Part shown: piece after piece, positions 14,407-21,661 of the stretch | How positions within the stretch are numbered: position 1 is the first letter of the stretch | How the letters are laid out: the number at the start of each line of letters is the position of its first letter | Source of the DNA: JBCCEJ01 sp039030335 | GTDB lineage: Bacteria > Pseudomonadota > Gammaproteobacteria > HK1 | Direction: 5' to 3' | Assembly: GCA_039030335.1 (NCBI GenBank) | Contig: JBCCEJ010000086.1 | Span: forward strand, 1 to 24,286 | Length of the DNA stretch: 24,286 bases | The notes under the pieces: generated by a model | Databases searched by the model: none | The model's input: only the letters and a program-made list of their open reading frames with translations | Told to the model about the DNA's origin: nothing | Program-made: the position numbers and the translations under genes

Positions 14407-16271
14407 GGCTGCTCCCCTTGCTCTTGGGAACGCTGATAGTGCAATGCAACCGGCAGGGCCCGTCCGTCATAGAACGCATGACGGAATCGGTAACGGCCTT
14501 GCTGCCCGGTTTCGGACGAACGACGCGCCGTTGGCGCAGCCGCTGCCGCGCGGGCGTCCGAACCGTTGCGACCCGCTGTCCGTGCAGCTCGACGCGCCTT
14601 GTGCGCGCCGTATGCCGGAGCTGACTGCAATGGACCATCTAACGCCAGCAGGCGATGGCCGGCGGGTAGCAGCAAGGTCAAATCCAGCCGACGAGCCGCA
14701 AGCCCCAATGCGGGAACCAACAGGCCGAGACGGCCTTCCGGTGCCAGCGGCTCCGCTTCCCGGAGGTAGCTCACCACCAGCGTCCCCGCCGGTGCGTTGG
14801 CGGCTCGTTCGACGAACCAACCGCCCTGCTCTTCGTGATAGAGCGGGACCGTGACACCGTTCAACTGGACCCGCCACGGTCGCGCGTCAGCGTCGGCATG
14901 AATGCCGATACGAGCCGGCCGTCCCGGCGGCAGGTGCAGTTCGACGCGCATCAGCATGCGGCCTGAAGCCGCCACCTCGGCACTGACGCCGATACTGTCG
15001 AGCACCACCGGCGGCGCGGGCGCACGCGGCAAGAAGTGTGCCCGAACGGCGACCGCCCGCGCCGCCGTGCGCACATAACTGTCCTCCGAGAGCAGCTCCC
15101 GCAGCGCCGGGGGTAGTTCGGCCCCGGCACGCTCAGAAGGCGCGACGGCAGCTACGCCGGCCGCAGGCCGTGCCCCGACAACGTCGGGAAGCTCGGCTAG
15201 TCGGAGGCTGACACCAGGTTTCTTGCGCAATGCCAGATTGCCCTGACTGCCGCGGTTGCCCATTACTCTCGGCAGGACGACACGCGCGTTGGAATAGCGT
15301 GCGGCGTCAGCCTTGCCCGGCGATATCGAGCGTGCGGCAAGCGCAGACAAGGCGTGCCTGTGCCGTACGACCAGGGGTTCACCGGGTCCGTGCGCGGGTG
15401 CGTCGTGAGCGATCACGAACTCGAGCACCGAGAGTCCGGAGTCGTCCGGCCCGCGTGCCCTTACCACAAAACGCGGGTCGTCCACGGCGCGCACGGCCCC
15501 ATCCACCTGGAGCGAAAAGCGGGCCGGCCACCCGGCCGGGGCATGGATGTAGGTTTGCCCCAACACCTGTTGGCCGGCCACTTCCAGGGTCGTCAGGAGG
15601 TCGAGCTCAGCGCTGGCGGTGCCCGCATCGACGCCGGGTTCCGATGCCAGTACAGCGATCAGTTCACGCCCGGGCGGGGCGTGCAGCTGCCCGTCGACCT
15701 GAAGTCCGTTGCTGCTGACGAGCCGCCAACCCTGCTCGGTCTGAAGTACGGCGCTGCGGACCATCGCGGCGGGCAGGTCGAGCACCGCACGCCAGCGGTG
15801 CCGGTCACGGGCGAGTGGGAGGGCAACCTTCAGTTCGACCACGAAAGGCTGTTCGTCGGCTGCAGCCCGCACCATGAGGCCCCCGGCGTCGGCGCTCAAG
15901 GTGGCGCCGTCGGCACGCGCCACGGCCAGGACCGTCCATCCAGGTGGCACCAGAGCCAGCGGTCTGCGCTCGCCGCTTCGATGCGAGCCGCGCACGCTCA
16001 ACGTACCGGTCAGTTTGTCGCTCGAAGCCCGGAGCACGGCATGCGCGGTCTCGATGACCGTCAGTGGCGGCGCTGCGGCGATCGGCTCGTCGAGCTGACC
16101 GAGCAGCCGCGCTTTGAATAGCTCACTGAACTCTTGCCACGGGACGGTGACCGAGCCGGAATCGGCCGTCGCCGCATCCGCACGGGCCGCCATGGCGACG
16201 GCCAGGGCGAGAGCGCTCGCCATCCGTAGAAGTGGGAAGAACGCTGATCTGACATCGGTTCCGTCTGGCAC
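14403..16271 (-). CDS. Large secreted protein coupled to the CreD-like gene, function unknown
   Basis: I do not recognise a family. The product has a signal peptide (hydrophobic MASALALAVAMAARADA, cleavage near ADA-ATA) and then about 580 residues rich in alternating hydrophobic/polar beta strands. A low-complexity Ala/Arg stretch (AARTAGRNGSDARAAAAAP) precedes the end YRFRHAFYDGRALPVALHY. No C-terminal anchor is seen, so it should be periplasmic. The start is uncertain: GTG at 16271 (AGGG eight bases upstream) puts a basic segment before the signal core, ATG at 16223 would leave none, and ATG at 16364 or TTG at 16379 would add an unusual N-terminus. Its stop overlaps the CreD-like gene, so the two products may act together at the inner membrane. 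Confidence 0.85.
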   Translation of the reverse strand: MPDGTDVRSAFFPLLRMASALALAVAMAARADAATADSGSVTVPWQEFSELFKARLLGQLDEPIAAAPPLTVIETAHAVLRASSDKLTGTLSVRGSHRSGERRPLALVPPGWTVLAVARADGATLSADAGGLMVRAAADEQPFVVELKVALPLARDRHRWRAVLDLPAAMVRSAVLQTEQGWRLVSSNGLQVDGQLHAPPGRELIAVLASEPGVDAGTASAELDLLTTLEVAGQQVLGQTYIHAPAGWPARFSLQVDGAVRAVDDPRFVVRARGPDDSGLSVLEFVIAHDAPAHGPGEPLVVRHRHALSALAARSISPGKADAARYSNARVVLPRVMGNRGSQGNLALRKKPGVSLRLAELPDVVGARPAAGVAAVAPSERAGAELPPALRELLSEDSYVRTAARAVAVRAHFLPRAPAPPVVLDSIGVSAEVAASGRMLMRVELHLPPGRPARIGIHADADARPWRVQLNGVTVPLYHEEQGGWFVERAANAPAGTLVVSYLREAEPLAPEGRLGLLVPALGLAARRLDLTLLLPAGHRLLALDGPLQSAPAYGAHKARRAARTAGRNGSDARAAAAAPTARRSSETGQQGRYRFRHAFYDGRALPVALHYQRSQEQGEQP

Positions 16272-16686
16272 TTTGACGCCCTGGCACTGCAATTGGTGGC
16301 AACCCAGAGGGTCGCGCGCAACTCTGGCGAGAAGGCGGCGGCCGCGAGGCGCTCCGAGGACCATATCGGGCCCGATCAAGGCTCTGCCTGGGCATTGATG
16401 CGGGGATCTGTGACGCAGTTCCGCGTGGGCGGGCCGTTGGCGTGGAATCCGTCACAGTCTGAGTTCGGGCTGCTGTCCAGACTGTCTTTCACAGCACTCG
16501 TTCAAGCCGGAACACGTCACCGCAGAGGCCAGCTTCAAAGGTGACGACCGGACGCGATGACACACCGGAGCACGGGCTGAAGCGCTCAAGCGCCGGGGCT
16601 CAGCGCCGATAGTCGGGCAAGGGCGAAGACTGCGCACAGAACCCGCCTGGCGAGTAGTGCGACACAATAAAATGAGGTGAATACCC
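16272..16686. other. Divergent intergenic region, no gene recognised
   Basis: This stretch lies between the leftward secreted protein gene and the rightward 73-codon gene. If the longer start of the secreted protein is right, its first 36 codons occupy 16272-16379. Beyond that I see no gene, no convincing promoter pair and no strong repeat. TAAAAT at 16668-16673 touches the downstream ribosome binding site and is too close to serve as its -10. Confidence 0.5.
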
Positions 16687-16908
16687 ATGCCCCAAACTGC
16701 CGAATCCAACGTCTACCCTCTGCGGCCGCGCACGGCTCCGGTGCCAGCCTCAGGCAGCTCAGTCGGGCGGGATTTCCACGGTGCCGCGATCATCGATGCG
16801 CACGGACGTGAAATCCCGATCACGGAGGAGATGGTGGGCCGGGCACTGTACGAGCTCGATCAGGCGTGGCGATCGAACCATCAGCCGGGAACACAGCGTA
16901 CGGTTTGA
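16687..16908 (+). CDS. Small protein of unknown function (73 residues)
   Basis: The gene is short but well marked: a strong GAGGTGA (16674-16680) lies six bases before the ATG. The N-terminal half is proline-rich and probably disordered; residues 29-63 (GRDFHGAAIIDAHGREIPIT, then EEMVGRALYELDQAWRS) look like a short beta hairpin followed by a helix. There is no signal peptide or membrane segment, so it should be cytoplasmic. I do not recognise the family. It is followed after 234 bases without a clear gene by a flippase-like membrane protein. Confidence 0.7.
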   Translation: MPQTAESNVYPLRPRTAPVPASGSSVGRDFHGAAIIDAHGREIPITEEMVGRALYELDQAWRSNHQPGTQRTV

Positions 16909-17142
16909 CCACCGGCCGCCCGGCACGCCACGGCACCATGGAGGCCGATGCTACCGTCGGGCACATCGCCCCGCGGCGACGCAAGCGCCGCGACCCGCTG
17001 TCATCGCCGTCAGCGCTGCCGGCCCGTCGCCAGCGCGGGGGCACGCGCAGCAACCTGTTAAGATGGAGTGCGTCTGCATATGCCAAAAGTGGCAGCCAAC
17101 GCGCAGCTCAGCGTTACCATATGAGCCCGGACCGTCGCTGAC

Positions 17143-18171
17143 GTGACACATGCGCACACGGACACCGGTAATCCGATCGCCTACGAACCCCAAAGCAACG
17201 AGGACGAACCCGCGCGCATGTGGCCATTGCTGGCAAAAATCGCCGTATCGGTCGCGGTGTTGGGGTGGATTGGCTACAACACCGACCTGATCGCAGTCGC
17301 CGGCGTCATGGCCGCCGCCGATCCAGGTTACCTGGCAATTTCAGTGGGCTGGTTTGCGGTACTGCTGATCGTGCAGGCGGGGCGCTGGGGCCTGGTTCTG
17401 ACGGCGCTTGGCGTAGCGCTTCCTCTCACGTTGCGGGTACGAAGCTTCTATATCGGTCAGTTCTTCAACCAGACACTGCCGTCGACGATCGGCGGCGACG
17501 CCATGCGGATCTGGATGCTGCGCGACAAGGTCTCGCTTCGCGACGCCGCGCACGGGGTTCTGTGCGACCGCCTGGTAGCCTTGTTCTCGATGCTGCTACT
17601 AAGCGTCGCCGGCTTGCCGTGGCTCGCCGAACTCGATAACGATGGGCGGGCGGTTATCTCGGTCAGCGCGGCATTCGCCGCCGGGTTCATCGCAATGCTC
17701 GGGATCGCCTGTCTGGACCTGTTGCCTGGACCGCTCGCGCGGCACAAGTGGCTGACACCCGCCCGCGCGTTGAGCGTTGATCTCCGGCGGGTATTGTTAA
17801 ACATACATCCCGGTCCGGCGGTTGTGCTGATCTCAGTGCTGGTACACGCGAACGCGGCGGTCGTCGTCTGGTGGTTGGCGCTCGGCCTCGACGCCCACGT
17901 CACGCTGTGGCAATGCCTCGTGCTGGTACCGCCCATCATGGTCGTCTCGGCCATCCCCATCTCAGTCGCTGGATGGGGCGTGCGAGAGGGCGCAATGGTC
18001 GCCGCTTTCAGTCTGACCGGTATGCCCGCCGAGACCGCTTTTGCAACCTCGCTACTGTTCGGGCTGACCCTGGTGGCGATCGGTCTGCCCGGCGGTATCC
18101 TGTGGCTGCTCGAACGCGGCGCCACCGCGCCGCCGCGCTCCGATCTGCCGCCGCCGCGGTCGTCGATTTAG
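17143..18171 (+). CDS. Flippase-like membrane protein (LPG synthase transmembrane domain)
   Basis: The 342-residue product has about eight predicted membrane helices and the family motif NQTLPSTIGGDAMRIWML with a following CDRLVALF. This matches the lysylphosphatidylglycerol synthase transmembrane (UPF0104/AglD-type) family. MprF proteins use this domain to flip aminoacylated lipids, but the soluble aminoacyl-transferase domain is absent here; stand-alone members are thought to handle lipid or polyprenol-linked substrates. The start is uncertain: GTG at 17143 has no clear ribosome site, and ATG at 17218, just before the first helix, has GAGGA thirteen bases upstream. It stands alone and converges on a universal stress protein gene. 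Confidence 0.88.
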   Translation: MTHAHTDTGNPIAYEPQSNEDEPARMWPLLAKIAVSVAVLGWIGYNTDLIAVAGVMAAADPGYLAISVGWFAVLLIVQAGRWGLVLTALGVALPLTLRVRSFYIGQFFNQTLPSTIGGDAMRIWMLRDKVSLRDAAHGVLCDRLVALFSMLLLSVAGLPWLAELDNDGRAVISVSAAFAAGFIAMLGIACLDLLPGPLARHKWLTPARALSVDLRRVLLNIHPGPAVVLISVLVHANAAVVVWWLALGLDAHVTLWQCLVLVPPIMVVSAIPISVAGWGVREGAMVAAFSLTGMPAETAFATSLLFGLTLVAIGLPGGILWLLERGATAPPRSDLPPPRSSI

Positions 18172-18245
18172 CAGACCCGCCAGGCAGCGGTTCACCAGGC
18201 ACTGCGCGACACCGGTGCCGCAGGACCGGGCCGGCGGGTAGCCAT

Positions 18246-18274
18246 TCTCCTCGCGCTTGAACGACGCGAGGGGA
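18246..18274. terminator. Candidate hairpin between converging genes
   Basis: CCTCGCG (18249-18255) pairs with CGCGAGG (18265-18271) and extends outward by three more pairs including one G-U, giving about ten pairs around a 9-base loop. It lies between the stops of the flippase-like gene and the universal stress protein gene. No T-run is present on either side, so its activity is uncertain. Confidence 0.35.
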
Positions 18275-18291
18275 CTGCGGTCGATGCCCTG

Positions 18292-19137
18292 CTAGTGCGC
18301 CATCAGCACCGGCAATTTGGCATGCGTCAGGATGTAACGGGTCGCGCCTCCGAAGATCATCTGCCGCAGCCGTGTGTGGGTGTACGCACCCTTGAACAGC
18401 ATATCGGCGCCCATCGCATCGCACTCCGCGAGTATCGTCTCGCCCACGCTGCGACTACCTGGCTCTACGGTGCGTGCCGAGGCATCGACCCCGGCGCGGC
18501 GCAGATGCGCGGCCATCTCCTCGCCGGCCGGGCCCGGCACCGTGCCGCCGGTTACGGTCAGCACCTGTACCTCGCTCGCTTCGCGCAGGAACTCGCGCCC
18601 GGCATACACGGTATGGGCCGTTTCGGTCGAGCAGTTCCAGGCGATGAGAATTCGCTTACCGAGGCCGTCCGGCTGGGTTTCCGGCGCCACCAGCACGGCG
18701 CGACCGGAATCGAACATCGCAGCTTCGCAGGTGGCATTCCAGTCGGCGACCGCATGCTGGGATGCCCTGCCGACGACGATAAGTCCAAACAGCCGGCCAT
18801 GTTCACCGACGATGAGCGGCTCCAGCCCCTCGAGTTCGCGCCAACTGGCCGAAGCGGACTCGGCCGGGCCATCGAGATCCCGCTGTTGCAGTCCCAGCTG
18901 CTCAGCCGCGCTATCGAATCGCGCCCGCGCACGGTCGGCAAGAGAGCGTTCTTCATCGGCCAGTTCGGTGATGTAACCGCCGGGGATCGCGATCCCTTCG
19001 CTCGCAAAAATCTGCGGCGGGCGCAGCACGTACAGGGCCTCGATGTGGCCGCCGTTACGCCGTGCGACCAGCTCGGCCAGGCCGAGTGCGGATTCCGAAT
19101 ATTCGTCGTCGTGGAAAGGCACCAAAATCGTATTCAT
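18292..19137 (-). CDS. Universal stress protein with two Usp domains
   Basis: The 281-residue product carries two Usp domains, about residues 1-140 and 155-281. The second ends in the clear family pattern KGAYTHTRLRQMIFGGATRY followed by LPVLMAH, which includes the phosphate-binding glycines of ATP-binding members; the first has the matching GLIVVGRAS segment but a degenerate glycine loop. Such cytoplasmic proteins accumulate under starvation, oxidative or metal stress and their targets are mostly unknown. The start MNTILVPFHDDEYSESAL is the canonical N-terminus; GAGGGAG lies about eleven bases upstream. It appears monocistronic, divergent from the barrel gene. Confidence 0.93.
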   Translation of the reverse strand: MNTILVPFHDDEYSESALGLAELVARRNGGHIEALYVLRPPQIFASEGIAIPGGYITELADEERSLADRARARFDSAAEQLGLQQRDLDGPAESASASWRELEGLEPLIVGEHGRLFGLIVVGRASQHAVADWNATCEAAMFDSGRAVLVAPETQPDGLGKRILIAWNCSTETAHTVYAGREFLREASEVQVLTVTGGTVPGPAGEEMAAHLRRAGVDASARTVEPGSRSVGETILAECDAMGADMLFKGAYTHTRLRQMIFGGATRYILTHAKLPVLMAH

Positions 19138-19260
19138 ATCGTCGTTCTCCCTCTCGATGCCAGCATGCCAGCGCAGTGTAGATCACGCGAACTTCGTCAC
19201 AGAAGACGGCAGACGGTCTGACCTAACCTCTGGCAAGAGCGAAGATGAACGTCTAATCTC

Positions 19261-19290
19261 TTGAATAATCAGCAACTTCTTGGCTAAATA
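19261..19290 (+). promoter_or_regulatory. Candidate promoter of the barrel/FecR/glycan cluster
   Basis: TTGAAT (19261-19266) and TAAATA (19285-19290) are separated by 18 bases. The matches to consensus are moderate (four and three of six), but this is the AT-rich point between the two divergent genes. The resulting leader would be about 110 bases. Confidence 0.35.
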
Positions 19291-19300
19291 TGGGATGCGG

Positions 19301-19330
19301 TCGACTATCCATGGAGGTGGAGGTAGTCGA
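19301..19330 (+). other. Hairpin in the leader of the barrel gene
   Basis: TCGACTA and TAGTCGA form a perfect 7-bp stem around a 16-base loop that contains ATGGAGGTGGAGG, which resembles a ribosome binding site. It lies about 75 bases before the TTG start of the barrel gene. It may affect mRNA stability or translation, or be chance. Confidence 0.4.
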
Positions 19331-19405
19331 TACGCGTGGGGCCGGCCTGCCGCACGGGCCTGGCGCCACACAATCAGCCGTTCGCATTTCCCGGGGGGAG
19401 GTCAG

Positions 19406-20749
19406 TTGAACGCAAACAAATCCGGGCATCGCCTGCTCAAGCGATGCGCCTTGATAACACTACTGACGCTGGGCTTCGCAATGCCCGGACACGGGCAGTC
19501 GGTAGCTGAGTTCGACGCGGCCTACGAGGCCATGCTGGACAACCCGGAAGATCTGGAGGCGATCGTTCGCTTCGCCGAAATCGCAACTCGTATTGGGGAA
19601 TACGAGGTTGCCGTGGGCGCATTGGAGCGTCTTCTGCTGTACTCCTCCGATCTGCCGGAGATACGTGCAGACCTCGGCTTTCTGTACTTTCGACTCGGCT
19701 CGTTCGAGCTGGCTCGCTATCACCTCGTCGAAGCGCTGAATTCGGGGCGTCTGCCGCCCGATCTCGAATTACGCACGGCGAGGTTGATCGATGGAGCGGA
19801 CGACAATGTCGCCCGACACTCCTTCATCGGGCGTCTCAATGTGGGCCTGCGGTTCCAGACCAATGCCAACTCTGCACCCAGCAACGACCGGGTGCTGGCG
19901 GGCGGCGTGGTGGTGCAGTTGAACGACGCCAACCAGGAACAGCAGGACTACGACCTGTACGCTGTGGCATCAGGTCTCTACCGGTACGATTTGCAAACTC
20001 AAAACGGCGCTGCGATCGAGGTGCCGATGTCGTTGGTCGTCGACCGCTTCGCGGACCAGGAGACCTTGCACAACCTCACGATCTCATTGAATCCGGGCGT
20101 GCGCTTTGAACCAGACCCCGTGGACGCCAAAGGCATAACTCTGTTTCCGCATCTCCTGTCCCGGGTTGTAGAGCGCGGCGACGAGCTGCTCTCGACGAGT
20201 CTTGGCGTGGGACTCGGTCTGCGTTATGCAGCTCGCGATGACCTGTTCGCGCAAGGTCTGTTCCGCCACCGTCGCATCGATTTCCGCAACAGCGGTCTGC
20301 GACCGAACGCGAGCGACCGGGACGGGTATACGAACTTACTGAGTGGCAGCGTTCGCTACCGGCTGATGGATTCGCTGTTCCTTCGGGGCGCCGCTCATCT
20401 CGTGCAGCGTGAGGCTGACCGGGACTTCAACAGCAGTTTTGAATGGGGTGGTTCGCTAAGGCTCATCAAGTCACACTCCAGTGACTGGCTGGGGCTGGGC
20501 ACCGGGCAGTTCCGCAGCTACCTGCATGCCGGTCTGCGCGACGTCCGCTTCTCGGCGCCGGATCCGGGCGTCGACCAAAACACCAAGCGAAACGACCACG
20601 AGTATACGCTTGGGCTCGGCTCAACGCTCAGCCTGAACAGGCAGTGGTCGGTGTCTCTGGAAGGCTCGGCGACCAACGTGACGTCAAACATCCGGAACTT
20701 CGTGCGCGACAATCTCAGCGTGAGTTTGAGCGCCACGTACCGCTTCTGA
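19406..20749 (+). CDS. Outer-membrane beta-barrel protein with N-terminal TPR domain (Slam-like layout)
   Basis: I place the start at TTG 19406 because GGGAGG lies four bases before it and it leads straight into a signal peptide (K5, R9, K12-R13, hydrophobic 14-26, cleavage near GHG-QS). Residues about 33-135 form TPR-like helix pairs (for example VAVGALERLLLYSSDLPEIR). From about 140 the protein is alternating beta strands starting GRLNVGLRFQTNANSAPSND and ending SVSLSATYRF, with the terminal Phe typical of outer-membrane barrels. TPR plus barrel is the plan of Slam proteins, which move lipoproteins to the cell surface, and of some exopolysaccharide exporters; which applies is not shown. It leads the FecR, glycosyltransferase and sulfotransferase genes, with 19 bases to the FecR gene. 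Confidence 0.88.
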   Translation: MNANKSGHRLLKRCALITLLTLGFAMPGHGQSVAEFDAAYEAMLDNPEDLEAIVRFAEIATRIGEYEVAVGALERLLLYSSDLPEIRADLGFLYFRLGSFELARYHLVEALNSGRLPPDLELRTARLIDGADDNVARHSFIGRLNVGLRFQTNANSAPSNDRVLAGGVVVQLNDANQEQQDYDLYAVASGLYRYDLQTQNGAAIEVPMSLVVDRFADQETLHNLTISLNPGVRFEPDPVDAKGITLFPHLLSRVVERGDELLSTSLGVGLGLRYAARDDLFAQGLFRHRRIDFRNSGLRPNASDRDGYTNLLSGSVRYRLMDSLFLRGAAHLVQREADRDFNSSFEWGGSLRLIKSHSSDWLGLGTGQFRSYLHAGLRDVRFSAPDPGVDQNTKRNDHEYTLGLGSTLSLNRQWSVSLEGSATNVTSNIRNFVRDNLSVSLSATYRF

Positions 20750-20768
20750 ACGGGGTGACTGCAAAACC

Positions 20769-21599
20769 ATGAGCGACCATCGCGAAATCGTTGTTGCCGC
20801 CAGCGCGCTGTCGTTGCTGATGGCCGGCCAGACGCAGGCACAGGACCAGGGCAGCCGCAAAGGCGTTGCCGGGTATGTGCGCGGCAACGTACAGCTGATC
20901 CGGGCAGGAGAGAGCCGCGCGGTGAAAGTCCGGGTGGGCGATCCGATATTTGCGAACCAGCGCATCGTGACAGATGGCCGGAGCCGCATGCACCTCATGA
21001 TGGTCGACAAGAGTTCGATAACGATCGGTCCGAACTCGGACTTGCGCATCGACAAGTACGAATTCGACAAGAAGGACCCCAGCGTCGGTGAGATGGTGCT
21101 GACATCGGCGAAAGGGCTGTTTCGTTTCGTCGGCGGCTTGTTGAGCAAACGCAATCCGGTACAGGTCCGCACGCCGACGGCCACAATTGGTATTCGCGGT
21201 GCGGTCGCGTTCGTGGAGTTTACCGAGACTGGCATTCGCATCACCTTTTTCTACGGCAATGAGGTGACGGTCACTCCGGACGGCGGCGGTACGTCGACGA
21301 TCAACCAGCCCGGCTACTTCGTGCAGCTCAACAATGACGGGAGCAGCGAGAGCGGGCGCCTCGACCCTTCCGAGGTAGCGACCATCGCAAGCCAGCTCGA
21401 AGGCGCAGCGGATGGCCAGATCACGGTTTCGTCCTCTACGACGAACGCCGGCACCACCGTGCTTGAGATCGACCTCGATAATCCGAGTCTGAATCTGCAG
21501 GAACTAGAGAACACGCTCCGTACGCAGGATGCGGACTTCGAAGCGGTACGCCAGGTCCTGGAGCAGTTACGCACGAACGTTGTCGGCAGCGGCGGTTGA
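20769..21599 (+). CDS. Secreted FecR-domain protein
   Basis: The 276-residue product has a signal peptide (hydrophobic 8-20, cleavage near TQA-QD) and a FecR domain over about residues 30-165. Key marks are VRVGDPIFANQRIVTDG, KSSITIGPNSDLRIDKYEF and the conserved VRTPTATIGIRG. The rest is polar and acidic, with a predicted helical end (NLQELENTLRTQDADFEAVR). Classical FecR is an inner-membrane sensor controlling a sigma factor, but here there is no membrane helix between signal and domain and no sigma or receptor gene nearby. This is the free, exported type, whose function is poorly known. GGGGTGA lies about ten bases before the ATG. The preceding barrel gene suggests they share a task at the outer membrane. 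Confidence 0.92.
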   Translation: MSDHREIVVAASALSLLMAGQTQAQDQGSRKGVAGYVRGNVQLIRAGESRAVKVRVGDPIFANQRIVTDGRSRMHLMMVDKSSITIGPNSDLRIDKYEFDKKDPSVGEMVLTSAKGLFRFVGGLLSKRNPVQVRTPTATIGIRGAVAFVEFTETGIRITFFYGNEVTVTPDGGGTSTINQPGYFVQLNNDGSSESGRLDPSEVATIASQLEGAADGQITVSSSTTNAGTTVLEIDLDNPSLNLQELENTLRTQDADFEAVRQVLEQLRTNVVGSGG

Positions 21600-21605
21600 A
21601 CGCCC

Positions 21606-21629
21606 GCCGGCGCCCGGGCAGCCGGCGCC
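21606..21629 (+). other. GC-rich repeat and hairpin between the FecR and glycosyltransferase genes
   Basis: GCCGGCGCC occurs at 21606-21614 and 21621-21629; the self-complementary GGCGCC cores can pair as a 6-bp stem. There is no T-run. It may reduce read-through or protect the upstream mRNA, or be harmless spacer. Confidence 0.35.
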
Positions 21630-21661
21630 AGACCTGGTCTTGAACTCGAACAACCGCCGCT

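Noticed and set aside
16668..16673. TAAAAT as a promoter -10 for the 73-codon gene
   Set aside because: It touches the ribosome binding site; a transcript starting there would lack it.
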